The notes under the pieces were generated by a model. The model saw nothing but the letters and a program-made list of their open reading frames with translations. It was not told the origin of the DNA and ran no database searches. Below are positions 54,774-63,900 of a DNA stretch of 64,000 nucleotides, in pieces. Position 1 is the first letter of the stretch, and every line of letters begins with the position of its first letter. This DNA comes from Streptomyces sp. CB00316 (lineage in GTDB: Bacteria; Actinomycetota; Actinomycetes; Streptomycetales; Streptomycetaceae). The DNA lies in assembly GCF_001905595.1 (NCBI RefSeq), contig NZ_LIXI01000001.1, positions 124,001 to 188,000 on the forward strand, in the 5' to 3' direction. The translations under genes were made by a program, and so were the position numbers.

Positions 54774-55109
54774 ATGCGTGACGCCAACCGGCTGCGCGGC
54801 GCCTTCGCCCGGCTGCTCCGGCCCGTCGGCCTACTCGTCCTCCTCCTCGCCGAGGTCGTCCTGGCCGAGGGCGGCGGCCTCTCCGCCGCCGTCGCGCTCG
54901 CCGCCACCGCCGCGGCCGGCTCCGCGCTCCTCGCCTGCTCCGTCATCAGCGCCCGCTGCGCGCCCCCGGTGCCCCGCACCCGGGTCCGTACGGCGATCAG
55001 GGACCGGGAGAGGCGCACCGCCTTCCTGCCCCAGCGCGATCCTGACGCCCGCGGCCGGACCAGGCCCCGAGCACCCGGGCACGCCCTCCTGACGGCCGCC
55101 GTCGCGTAG
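54774..55109 (+). CDS. DUF6412-type small membrane protein
   Basis: A 111-residue protein with two hydrophobic helices (LLRPVGLLVLLLAEVVLAE and AVALAATAAAGSALLACSVI) and a basic C-terminal tail. It occurs upstream of yidC2-like genes in streptomycetes, as here (108 bases), and matches the DUF6412 family as I remember it. A polypurine SD GGGGGAGGG precedes ATG 54774. Function unknown. Confidence 0.7.
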   Translation: MRDANRLRGAFARLLRPVGLLVLLLAEVVLAEGGGLSAAVALAATAAAGSALLACSVISARCAPPVPRTRVRTAIRDRERRTAFLPQRDPDARGRTRPRAPGHALLTAAVA

Positions 55110-55216
55110 GGCACTCCCGCACGTCGAACCCGTAGCGCCCCCGCACCGGCCGTCCTGCCGCGTACCGCACCCGTACGTCCTTCCCCGGCACGACGAGACC
55201 CCCGGAGGGCTCACCC

Positions 55217-55987
55217 ATGTCCGCCTTCATGTCCGCTTTCGCGAACCTGGTCGGCTCCCTCGCCGACCTGCTCCAGCCGCTGTTCCACGGCGCGTCCACC
55301 GCCGCCGCGATCATCCTTTTCACCGCCCTCGTGCGGCTCGCCGTCCACCCGCTCTCGCGGGCCGCCGCGCGCGGGCAGAAGGCCCGTACCCGGCTCCAGC
55401 CGCAGATCGCCGAGCTCCGCGAGAAGCACGGGAAGAACCCCGAGCGGATGCAGAAGGCGATCATGGAGCTGCACGCCGCCGAGAAGGTCTCGCCGCTCTC
55501 CGGCTGCCTGCCGAGCCTGCTCCAGATGCCCGCGTTCTTCCTGCTCTACCACCTGTTCTCCAGCGGCTCCATCGGCGGCGAGCCCAACGCGCTGCTCAGC
55601 CACGACCTCCTCGGCGCCCCGCTCGGCGGGCGCTGGCACGACGCCCTCGCGCACGGCGGGATGTTCGGCGGGCAGGGCTGGGTCTACCTGGGGCTCTTCG
55701 CGCTCGTCGCCGCCGTGGCCACCTTCAGCTACGGACGCACCAAGCGGCAGATGGCGGCCAACCCGATGGTCCCCGCCACCGGTCCCGACGGGCAGGCCGT
55801 GCCCGGTATGGGCGCGATGATGAAGATGATGCCGCTGCTCTCGTTCGCGACCCTGATCACCGTCGCCGTCGTCCCGCTCGCCGCCGCCCTGTACGTCGTC
55901 ACCACGACCACGTGGACCGCCGTCGAGCGGGCCTGGCTCTACCGGGACGTGCCCGCGGCCGGCGGCGCCATGGCCAAAGCGGCGTAG
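55217..55987 (+). CDS. YidC/Oxa1-family membrane insertase
   Basis: A 256-residue YidC/Oxa1 paralogue for Sec-independent membrane protein insertion. Features: an N-terminal helix, TAAAIILFTALVRLAVHPLSRAAARGQKARTRLQPQIAELREKHGKNPERMQKAIMELHAAEKVSPLSGCLPSLLQMPAFFLLYHLF, the conserved Arg in the second helix, and later helices GWVYLGLFALVAAVATF and LLSFATLITVAVVPLAAALYVVTTTTW. SD GGAGG lies about 10 bases before ATG 55217. It is shorter than the housekeeping YidC. Confidence 0.85.
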   Translation: MSAFMSAFANLVGSLADLLQPLFHGASTAAAIILFTALVRLAVHPLSRAAARGQKARTRLQPQIAELREKHGKNPERMQKAIMELHAAEKVSPLSGCLPSLLQMPAFFLLYHLFSSGSIGGEPNALLSHDLLGAPLGGRWHDALAHGGMFGGQGWVYLGLFALVAAVATFSYGRTKRQMAANPMVPATGPDGQAVPGMGAMMKMMPLLSFATLITVAVVPLAAALYVVTTTTWTAVERAWLYRDVPAAGGAMAKAA

Positions 55988-56126
55988 TCGGGCCCGGCGA
56001 GTGCGCCGGTCCAGTGTGTGAACGTGGTCTTGCGGAGTGATCGCGACTCTTGGAGGATCGGCCAAGCCCTTTCGCCGGCCGCAACCCGCCGAAGGGGCCC
56101 CACCTCGAACAAGAGGAGTTGGACCG

Positions 56127-56987
56127 TTGAAGCTGCTTCGAGTCGGTACGGCGGGCGCGGAGCGCCCCGCGCTTCTCGACCGCGACGGGACTCTGCGTGA
56201 TCTGTCAGGGATCATCCCCGACATCGACGGCGATCTGCTCGCCGACGCCTCCGCCCTCGCCCGGGTCCGGGAGGCCGCCGGCACCCCCGCCGTGCTGCCC
56301 GCCCTCGACCCGGCGGGGCTGCGCGTCGGACCGCCGCTGGGACGCATCGGCAAGATCGTGTGCATCGGGCTGAACTACCACGACCACGCCGCCGAGACCG
56401 GGGCTGCCGTCCCGGAGGAGCCGATCCTCTTCTTCAAGGCCCCCGACACCGTCGTCGGGCCCGAGGACACCGTGCTCGTGCCGCGCGGCAGCCGGAAGAC
56501 GGACTGGGAGGTGGAGCTCGCCGTCGTGATCGGGCGCACCGCCCGCTACCTGTCCTCCGCCGAGGAGGGGCTCGCCCATGTCGCCGGGTACGCGACGGCG
56601 CACGACGTCTCGGAGCGCGAGTTCCAGATCGAGCGCGGCGGCACCTGGGACAAGGGCAAGAACTGCGAGACGTTCAACCCGCTGGGCCCCTGGCTCGTGA
56701 CCGCCGACGAGGTGCCCGACCCGCAGGCCCTGCCGCTGCGGCTGTGGGTCAACGGTGAGCTGAAGCAGAACGGCACCACCGCCGACCAGATCTTCCCGGT
56801 GGGTGAGGTCGTCCGCTATCTCAGCCACTTCATGACGCTCTACCCGGGCGACGTGATCAACACCGGTACGCCCGCCGGGGTCGCGATGGGGCAGCCGGAG
56901 CCGAAGCCCTACCTCAGGGCGGGGGACGTGGTGGAGCTGGAGGTGGAGGGGCTCGGCCGGCAGCGGCAGGAGCTGAAGGGGGCGTAG
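56127..56987 (+). CDS. Fumarylacetoacetate hydrolase (FAH)-family protein
   Basis: A 286-residue metal-dependent hydrolase or decarboxylase. The FAH core is clear: IVCIGLNYHDHAAETGAAVPEEPILFFK, WEVELAVVIG (metal Glu), HVAGYATAHDVSEREFQ, and the C-terminal LYPGDVINTGTPAGVAMG. The start is TTG 56127 with SD AAGAGGAG about 9 bases upstream. FAH proteins cleave acylpyruvates or ring-cleavage products; the exact substrate is not shown. A strong hairpin follows. Confidence 0.9.
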   Translation: MKLLRVGTAGAERPALLDRDGTLRDLSGIIPDIDGDLLADASALARVREAAGTPAVLPALDPAGLRVGPPLGRIGKIVCIGLNYHDHAAETGAAVPEEPILFFKAPDTVVGPEDTVLVPRGSRKTDWEVELAVVIGRTARYLSSAEEGLAHVAGYATAHDVSEREFQIERGGTWDKGKNCETFNPLGPWLVTADEVPDPQALPLRLWVNGELKQNGTTADQIFPVGEVVRYLSHFMTLYPGDVINTGTPAGVAMGQPEPKPYLRAGDVVELEVEGLGRQRQELKGA

Positions 56988-56998
56988 GCCGGGCGTAC

Positions 56999-57041
56999 GT
57001 ACGGGGCCGGGGGTGCTGTGACCGCGCCCCCGGCCCCGTAC
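56999..57041. terminator. Bidirectional terminator between FAH and HbpS-like genes
   Basis: The GC-rich arm GTACGGGGCCGGGGG pairs with CCCCCGGCCCCGTAC around a 12-base loop, between two convergent genes. Confidence 0.75.
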
Positions 57042-57051
57042 GCGAAGCCCC

Positions 57052-57531
57052 TCAGGCCTCCGGCGTCGCCGTGAACTGCTCCAGCGCCTCGACCACCATC
57101 GCGTGGTCCTCCGCCTGCGGCAGCCCCGAGACGGTGACCGTGCCGATCACGCCCGCGCCCTCCACCGCGATCGGGAACGAACCGCCGTGCGCGGCGTACG
57201 CGTCCGGGTCCAGGCGGGACGACTCCTCGAACGTCGTGCCCTTCGCCCGGAACCGGGTGCCGACCAGGTACGAGCTCTCCCCGTACCGCTCGACCACCGC
57301 GCGCTTGCGGTCGATCCACGCGTCGTTGTCCGCACTCGAACCCGGCAGCGCCGCGTGGAACAGCTGCTGCGCCCCGCGCCGGATGTCGATCGCGACGGGC
57401 GCGTGCCGCTCCCGGGCGAGAGCGACCAGCAGGCTGCCGAGCGCGAACGCGTCGTCGTAGCCGAAGTGCGGGAGCGTGAGCCGGCGCTCCTGGGCGATCA
57501 GCTCGGAGATCGTGGGGGAGGTGGTCGTCAT
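57052..57531 (-). CDS. HbpS/UPF0303-like protein
   Basis: A 159-residue protein of the GlcG/HbpS heme-binding-like superfamily (UPF0303 branch). The conserved AVEGAGVIGTVTVSGLPQAEDHAMVVEAL block, with Gly-rich turn and His, is at the C-terminal half; RRGAQQLFHAALPGSSADNDAWIDRKRAVVER is at the middle. It begins where the oxidoreductase ends, with a 4-base ATGA overlap, so the two are co-translated. A role in redox or ligand binding is possible; the physiological partner is unknown. Confidence 0.82.
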   Translation of the reverse strand: MTTTSPTISELIAQERRLTLPHFGYDDAFALGSLLVALARERHAPVAIDIRRGAQQLFHAALPGSSADNDAWIDRKRAVVERYGESSYLVGTRFRAKGTTFEESSRLDPDAYAAHGGSFPIAVEGAGVIGTVTVSGLPQAEDHAMVVEALEQFTATPEA

Positions 57532-58649
57532 GCGCGGTGCTCCTCTTCGTCATGGTGGGGGAGGAGGGTGACGGAGACCCCTTCGCGGGCCGAGCGGCGG
57601 GCGGCCTCCAGCACGTCCAGCGCGGCGGCGGCCTGGAGCGCGGTGACCGGGTTCTCGCCGGTGCCGCGCACGGCGGCGGCGACGGCCGCGTAGTAAGCGG
57701 GGTAGTCGCCGGGGAACGTACGGACCGGGGTGCCGCCGCCCGTCAGCGGGGACTCGCCGGAACCGATCCGGCCCCACACCTCCTCGACCTCCTCGCCCCA
57801 CGGCTCGCCGCCGGGGCCCGGGCGCTTGCCCTCGCGCAGGGCCGCTTCCTGGGGGTCCAGGCCGTACTTCACATAGCCCGCCGTCGAGCCGAGCACACGG
57901 AAGCGGGGGCCGAGCTGGGCCGTGGTGGCGCTGACGTACAGGTGCGAGCGGACCCCGTTCGCGTGCGTGATCGCGATGAACGTGTCGTCGTCGGCGGCCG
58001 CGCCCGGACGCCGTACGTCGGACTCGGCGTACACCTGCACCGCCGGCCCGAACAGCACCAGCGCCTGATCGACGACGTGGCTGCCCAGGTCGTACAGCAG
58101 GCCGCCGATCTCCTCCGGGTCGCCCGACTCGCGCCAGCCGCCCTTCGGCTGCGGGCGCCAGCGCTCGAACCGGGACTCGAAGCGCTGCACCTCGCCCAGC
58201 TCACCGTCGGCGATCAGTGCGGCGAGCGTGCGGAAGTCGTTGTCCCAGCGGCGGTTCTGGAAGACCGAGAGCAGCAGCCCGCGCTCCTCGGCGAGCGCCG
58301 CCAGCTCGCGCGCCTCGGCGGCGGTCCCGGCGATCGGCTTGTCCACGACCACCGGGAGACCGGCCTTGAGGGCGGCCGTGGCGAGGGCGACGTGCGTCTT
58401 GTTCGGAGAGGCGATCACGACCAGGTCCAGCTCGGCCGCGCGCTCCCACAGCTCGTCCGGCGAGGCGGCGAACCGGAGCTCCGGATACGCGGCGCGGGCC
58501 TCGGCCCGGCGCTCCTCGTTCGACGTGACGACCGTGTCGAGGACCAGGCCCCCGGTCGCGGCGATCAGCGGGGCGTGGAAGACGGAGCCGGCCAGGCCGT
58601 AGCCGACGAGGGCGACGCGGAGAGGGGCGCCGGAGGCTTTGGGGGTCAT
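57528..58649 (-). CDS. Gfo/Idh/MocA-family oxidoreductase
   Basis: A 373-residue NAD(P)-dependent dehydrogenase. The Rossmann start RVALVGYGLAGSVFHAPLIAATGG and the conserved EKP-equivalent VVVDKPIAGTAAEARELAALA are present; LGSHVVDQALVLFG carries the expected catalytic His (DLGSHVVD). ATG 58649 is chosen over GTG 58658. It is divergent from a ROK regulator, suggesting a sugar or inositol-type substrate, and is co-translated with the HbpS-like gene. Confidence 0.87.
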   Translation of the reverse strand: MTPKASGAPLRVALVGYGLAGSVFHAPLIAATGGLVLDTVVTSNEERRAEARAAYPELRFAASPDELWERAAELDLVVIASPNKTHVALATAALKAGLPVVVDKPIAGTAAEARELAALAEERGLLLSVFQNRRWDNDFRTLAALIADGELGEVQRFESRFERWRPQPKGGWRESGDPEEIGGLLYDLGSHVVDQALVLFGPAVQVYAESDVRRPGAAADDDTFIAITHANGVRSHLYVSATTAQLGPRFRVLGSTAGYVKYGLDPQEAALREGKRPGPGGEPWGEEVEEVWGRIGSGESPLTGGGTPVRTFPGDYPAYYAAVAAAVRGTGENPVTALQAAAALDVLEAARRSAREGVSVTLLPHHDEEEHRA

Positions 58650-58658
58650 GCATTCCAC

Positions 58659-58680
58659 TTAAGCAACGCTGTTGCCAAAG
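58659..58680. promoter_or_regulatory. Palindrome between the oxidoreductase and ROK regulator
   Basis: GCAACGCTGTTGC (58663-58675) sits in an extended imperfect dyad TTAAGCAACGCTGTTGCCAAA. It lies within 12 bases of the oxidoreductase start and near the ROK promoter. A ROK-family operator is plausible. Confidence 0.45.
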
Positions 58681-58723
58681 TGCAAGCGACCGGCACAATG
58701 GGCAGGTGAAGGGGAGTGGAACC

Positions 58724-59833
58724 GTGAACGGGAGCCGTACGAAGAGCCAGGCCGGGGTGAACCTGCCGGCCCTGCGCCACCACAACGCGGCGCTGGTCCT
58801 GGACCTGCTGCGGACGGCCGGGGCGGAGGGCATCAGCCGGCTGGAGCTCGCCGAGCGCACCGGCCTCACCCCGCAGGCCGTCAGCAAGATCACCGCCCGG
58901 CTGCGGGCGGAGGGCCTGGCCGTCGGCGCGGGCCTGCGCCCCTCCACCGGCGGCAAGCCGCGTACGGTGCTCCGGCTGGTCCCAGACGCCCAGTTCGCCG
59001 TCGGTCTCCACCTGGACCGCGACGGCCTCACCGCCGTCCTGGTCGACCTCGCCGGTCGCCCGGTCGCCGTCACCACCGCCCCGCTCGACTTCGGCGCCCC
59101 GGCGGAACAGGTGCTCGCCGGCGCGGCCGACGCCGTACGCGACCTGAGCGCGGCCGAGCCGCACAAGCCGGTGCTGGGGCTGGGCGTCGCCGTCCCCGGC
59201 CCGCTCGACCACCGGGACGGCGTACTGCACCGGGTCACCGGCTTCCCGCAGTGGGACGGCTTCCCGTTGCGGGACGCGCTCGCCGAGCGGACCGGGCTTC
59301 CGGTCACCGTCGACAAGGACACCAACGCCGCGGCCCTGACCCTCTCGCTGAGTGAGCCGCCCGGCGATTTCGCCTACCTCCACCTCGGTACGGGGCTCGG
59401 CGCCGGGCTCGTCCTGGGCGGCGAGGTGCACCGGGGCGCGCGGACGGGGGCCGGCGAGTTCGGCCATCAGACCCTCCAGCTGGACGGGCCCCTGTGCGGG
59501 TGCGGGGGGCGCGGCTGCATCGAGGCGTTGTGCCTGGCCGCCGAGGCCCGCGGCGACCGGGCGGAGGCGGCCCGGGTCCTGGGCGCGGGCGCGGCGAACC
59601 TGGTCGGGCTCCTCGACATCGACAGGGTCGTGCTGGGCGGCCGGACGGTGGCGGCCGACGAGGACGCGTACGTACGGGGCGTCCGGGCCGTGATCGAGGA
59701 GCGGGCCGCCCGGGGCGGGGGCGGGGGCACGGTGACCGTCACCGTCGCGGGGGGCGGGGACCGGCCCGTCGCCGAGGGCGCGGCCCAACTGGTGCTCGCG
59801 CCGGTGTTCGGGCGGGTGGGGGAGCGGGGGTAG
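58724..59833 (+). CDS. ROK-family transcriptional regulator
   Basis: A 369-residue protein. An N-terminal winged HTH (LRHHNAALVLDLLRTAGAEGISRLELAERTGLTPQAVSKITARLRAEGL) precedes a ROK sugar-kinase-like domain with LGVAVPGPLD, the DKDTNAAAL region, GAGEFGHQTLQLDGPLCGCGGRGCIEAL (the ROK zinc motif, CGCGGRGC). GTG 58724 has SD GGGGAG; GTG 58706 with CACAAT ending 6 bases upstream would be leaderless. It probably represses the divergent oxidoreductase in response to a sugar. Confidence 0.87.
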   Translation: MNGSRTKSQAGVNLPALRHHNAALVLDLLRTAGAEGISRLELAERTGLTPQAVSKITARLRAEGLAVGAGLRPSTGGKPRTVLRLVPDAQFAVGLHLDRDGLTAVLVDLAGRPVAVTTAPLDFGAPAEQVLAGAADAVRDLSAAEPHKPVLGLGVAVPGPLDHRDGVLHRVTGFPQWDGFPLRDALAERTGLPVTVDKDTNAAALTLSLSEPPGDFAYLHLGTGLGAGLVLGGEVHRGARTGAGEFGHQTLQLDGPLCGCGGRGCIEALCLAAEARGDRAEAARVLGAGAANLVGLLDIDRVVLGGRTVAADEDAYVRGVRAVIEERAARGGGGGTVTVTVAGGGDRPVAEGAAQLVLAPVFGRVGERG

Positions 59834-59867
59834 GAGGGCGGCGGAGGTAGGCGGGGCGGGGGTCCGG

Positions 59868-60257
59868 TCAGGCTGCGGAGGCGTCCGGAGCCGGCGGTCG
59901 TACGTCGGTGGCGGCGGCGCCCACCAGGAGTGCGGCGAGCGCGAGGGGAGCCACCGTCAGGTACGCGACCCATATCTCGCCCCCGGCCGTGCCGCCCTGC
60001 CACGCCACCACCAGGGCGACGGCACTCGCCACCACCCAGCCGATGTCGTAGGCGATCATCAGCCGCAGGCAGGTGGGCATCGGGCGGCGGCGGACGTAGA
60101 CGACCTCGATCCCGCCGCCGATCAGCAGGGCCGTGCCCGAGATGACCATGAGCCAGGTCGGGACCCCGAAGACGTCGCCGAGCCAGGTGCTGCCGGCGGC
60201 GAAGGCGGCGCCGAGCACCACCTTGAACACGCCGTCGCCGATGGCTCCCGCAAGCAT
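59868..60257 (-). CDS. Four-helix integral membrane protein
   Basis: A 129-residue hydrophobic protein with four membrane segments: GDGVFKVVLGAAFAAGSTWL, WLMVISGTALLIGGGIEVVYV, LMIAYDIGWVVASAVALVVAW and WVAYLTVAPLALAALLVGAA. It is divergent from a TetR regulator and probably its target. Function is unknown. The ATG is preceded by GGAG about 12 bases upstream. Confidence 0.75.
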   Translation of the reverse strand: MLAGAIGDGVFKVVLGAAFAAGSTWLGDVFGVPTWLMVISGTALLIGGGIEVVYVRRRPMPTCLRLMIAYDIGWVVASAVALVVAWQGGTAGGEIWVAYLTVAPLALAALLVGAAATDVRPPAPDASAA

Positions 60258-60325
60258 GCGTGACGTGAATGCTCCTCGTCGCTCCGTGTGCGCTTCCGTA
60301 ATCTGGTTACTAGAATAAGTTAATT

Positions 60326-60964
60326 ATGAGAATGACGAGAGTCGAAACCAAGGAACGTAACCGCCGCGCCCTCCTGGACGCCGCGTTCCACGTCGTCTCC
60401 CGGGACGGGCACCGCGCCAGGCTCGACGAGATCGCCGAGCGGGCCGGGCTGACCACCGGGGCCGTCTACTCGCTGTTCGGCAGCAAGAGCGGCCTGCTGG
60501 GCGCACTGGTCACCGACTACCTCCAGCCGCACTACGAGGAGATCGAGCAGGCGATCCCGGCGGACGCGGATCTCCTGGGAGCGGTCGACGCCTTCGCCCG
60601 CCACTACCGGCGGAGCTGCGAGGCCGCCGACGCGCCGGCCGACCAGTCGCTGCAGTTCACCCTGTTGGACATGGCCCTGCACGACGCCGAGGTGGGCCCC
60701 CGGCTGGCCGCGTCGGTCCGGGCGGAGGAGAGCCGCCTGATCGCCCAGTTCACCGGGCGGCCGCATGACGGGGCCCTCGTGACGCAGGTTCAGGCGCAGC
60801 GCCTGACCACCGCGCTGAGGGCCGTGCTCATCGGCCTCAGCCAGGGCGTCCTGCTCGGCCTCGCCCCGGGCGCCGACGAGCAGTACTTCGCCGACACCGC
60901 CCGCGCCCTGGTGTCCGGCGCGACCCTTCTGGAAGAGCCCGGAGCCGGAGCCGGGCTCTCCTGA
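60326..60964 (+). CDS. TetR-family transcriptional regulator
   Basis: A 212-residue TetR protein. The HTH is near residues 15-60 (RRALLDAAFHVVSRDGHRARLDEIAERAGLTTGAVYSLFGSKSGLLGALV). A helical ligand-binding domain follows with YRRSCEAADAPADQSLQFTLLDMALHDAEVG. ATG 60326 lies 68 bases from the divergent membrane-protein gene. No clear palindromic operator is seen, although the intergenic region is unusually A/T-rich for the window. Confidence 0.87.
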   Translation: MRMTRVETKERNRRALLDAAFHVVSRDGHRARLDEIAERAGLTTGAVYSLFGSKSGLLGALVTDYLQPHYEEIEQAIPADADLLGAVDAFARHYRRSCEAADAPADQSLQFTLLDMALHDAEVGPRLAASVRAEESRLIAQFTGRPHDGALVTQVQAQRLTTALRAVLIGLSQGVLLGLAPGADEQYFADTARALVSGATLLEEPGAGAGLS

Positions 60965-60996
60965 GCGGGGCCTGGGGCGGGCCCGGGGCCTCCTCC

Positions 60997-63900
60997 CTAT
61001 CGCCGCTCCCAGGCCTGCGCGAACATCTCGTGCAGCGGAGCCGTCGGCAGGATCCTCACGAACGGAGCGAAGAGCCGGTTGCCGTACAGCGGGTACACCA
61101 GGTGCGTCGCCAGCTTCGCCGTCTCCAGCGGCAGGTGCGGGGCGTCGATCTCGGTCCAGTCCCCCGGCAGGAACAGCGTCCGGCCGGCCCGCGCCCGCTT
61201 GGCCTCCACCACCGCGCCCGTGGCGAGCAGCTCAGCCCTGGCCTGCCCGTGCTGCTTGGCCGACCAGCCGTTCCAGCGCCGTACGTTGCGGTCGGTGGGG
61301 GCGGCCAGCGTCGCCAGCTGGAGGTGGAGCGCCGCCGCGTCCGCGCCCACGCCGAGCTCCTTCGCCGCCCGTTCGACCAGCTCCGGGCAGGAGTGCCGGG
61401 GGTCGGCCTCGTACGCCCCGGCCGGCACCGCCCCGGAACGGGACCGGTGCAGCATCCGCTCCAGACCGCCGCCGGCCAGCAACGGGGCCACCCGGTCCAG
61501 GGCGTCGGCCAGGTCGGTGACCTCCCGGACCCGCCGCCACGCCTCCGGGGCGGCGACGGCCGCGGGGCGCAGGAAGGAGACGCCGCCGGGCGCGCACACC
61601 ACCAGCGGGCCCGAGTCATACGCGGTCGCCACCGCGCCCTCCTCCTCGCGGCGGTCCAGGGAGACCGGCAGCCGGGCGGGCCCGAACCGCTCGGCTATCC
61701 GGTCCGTGGTGTCCTGGAGCCGGCTGCCGGGCAGGTCCAGCAGCAGTTCCGGACGGTCCAGTTCGGCCCGCAGCCCCTCGTACAGGGCGGGCGCCCCGGC
61801 CACCGCGGGATCGCCCACCGGCCGGTCCGTCCAGGCCCACACCAGCGCGCTCGCGATCTCCCGGAGCGCGAGGCCCACCGGGGTGCCGTAGGGCGGTTCG
61901 GCACCGGCCGGCACCATGGGCCGCACCTCCACCCCGTAGCTGTACGCGGTCGCCGCCAGCTCCCAGCCCGCCGCCTCCACGGTCCCGTCGTCGGCGGCCC
62001 CGTAACCGCCCGCGAGCCGCCGCGCCCACACCTCGGAGAGGCCGAGGGCCCCCTCCAGGGCGTCGGCCGCCTCGTCGTGCACGGCGGGCCGCAGCCCGAT
62101 CAGCTCCCTCCAGACCCCGGCCATGCGTTCCGCGGCGTCCTCCACCCCGCCCGGCTGCCACAGATCGGCCGGGTCGTCGGGGAGGGCGGCGGCCAGGACT
62201 GCGCGCCGGCCGGTGGGCCCGAGCCGCTCCAGCAGCCGCCCGTACGACTCGGCCGTCAGCGGCGTCGCCTTGTACGGGGCCTTCTTCAGCAGGGCCCGGT
62301 CCGCTTCCCGGTCCGCCCCGCCGGGCAGGCCCGCCACCACGAGCCGGGCCACGGGCCTGCGTACGCCGGTCAGTTCGGCGAAACGCGCCGCGGCGGACTC
62401 CGGCACCGGGACGGGGCCCCGCTCGTCGACCGCCGCCACCAGGGCCCGGAGGCGGGCGGCGTCATCCCGCTCCACCCGGACCAGCCGGGCCCGTTCGGCG
62501 CTCCTCTCCGCCGGGGCACCGCGTGGGCCGTGAGCGGTAGCCGCCTCCGCCGGGACGCTGGTCGGGTCGTGAACGGTCACCGTCTCCGCCGGGTCGTCGT
62601 CCGGGTCCTGGGCGGCGGCGGTCACGAACCAGTGCGCCGAGCCACCGCCCCGTACGGGAGCGGACGCCACGGGCCGTCCGCCCGCCCGCAGTTCGTCCAG
62701 GGTGCCGGAACCGGAGGCCACGCCCACCCACCACCGGCCGCCCGCCCGGGCGAGCGGGCCGTCCGCCCAGGTGTCCAGGAACGCCAGGAGAGCGGCCCGC
62801 GCCGGGGCCGGGGTCGGTGCCACCGCCGCCCGCCACGCGACGGCGTCGACCGTGCCCACGAGCTGCGACCAGTCGTGCGGCGGCGCGGGCGGGGAGAGCC
62901 GCCGCACATCCTCCCCGATCGTCCCGGCCAGGCAGGCACCGTCGGCGGCCAGCGCGCTCAGTGTCGCGGGCAGGGCTTCGTCGGGGGCCCGCCGCCACGG
63001 ATCGCTCACCCCGTCCGTGACCAGGCCGGACAGCGCGGGGATCAGCTCGGTGTCCGGTGCGGTCCGGCGCGGCAGGGCGGGCGGTGCCTCGGCGAGCAGG
63101 GTGACGCGCCGGTGCAGGGCGCGGCGCCGCTCCTCCACCCGGGCGGCCCGCCCGGCCACCGCCACGACGGCCTCCACCAGGACGGCATCGGTGACCTGTG
63201 GCAACTCCCGGGCCACGGCGGCGCGCAGGGCCCCGGTGCCGTCGAGGGCGGCGGCCAGCAGGGCGTCGGCCGCCTGCGGCTCCACGGTCCGCAGGGCCCG
63301 GGACCCGGCGGCGTCCCGGGTGCGCAGCAGATACCAGAAGGCCGGGGGCAGGGCCACGCCTGTTGACAGGGTGACCTTGCGGTCCTTCGGCAGCCACGGG
63401 TGGCGGGGCGAGCGGTGCCCGTCCAGCTCCCACAGCAGGGCGCCGTCGGCCGCGTACGCGCGCACTCCGGTCCGGGTCTGCGCCTCGGCGAGGACCACGT
63501 CCTCCACCGCGCCCTCCGGCGGCGACCACAGGCCCCAGGGCTCCTGGCCCGGCCGGTCGACGGTGAACCGGGCCGTCCGCCCGTCGACGCTCTCCACCAG
63601 GAACTCGCCGGGCGCGGGGTCGCGATGGCCGGTGCGGAACAGCACCCGGGTCCCGACCAGGCCGTCCCTGCTGCCCAGCGGGGAGCCGGTCAACGGGGTC
63701 GGCAGCGGCGCCAGTTGCAGCGCCTCCACGGCGAGGGCCATCCCCTCCTCGGACACGCCCGGGGCCAGGGCGGAGGCGGCGGCGGTGTGCGGGGCGGCGG
63801 CCGGGGCGGCGTCCGGCGCGCGGCCCGGGAAGTCCGGCAGCGGCCTCGCCCCCCGCGGTTCGCCGGTGACCGCGTCCACCACCTGCCACGGCCGCCGCCC

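Noticed and set aside
61030..63366. Plus-strand frame of 778 codons antisense to the large C-terminal protein
   Set aside because: Arg/Gly/Pro-rich shadow with no start context; the minus frame is longer and open to the window end.
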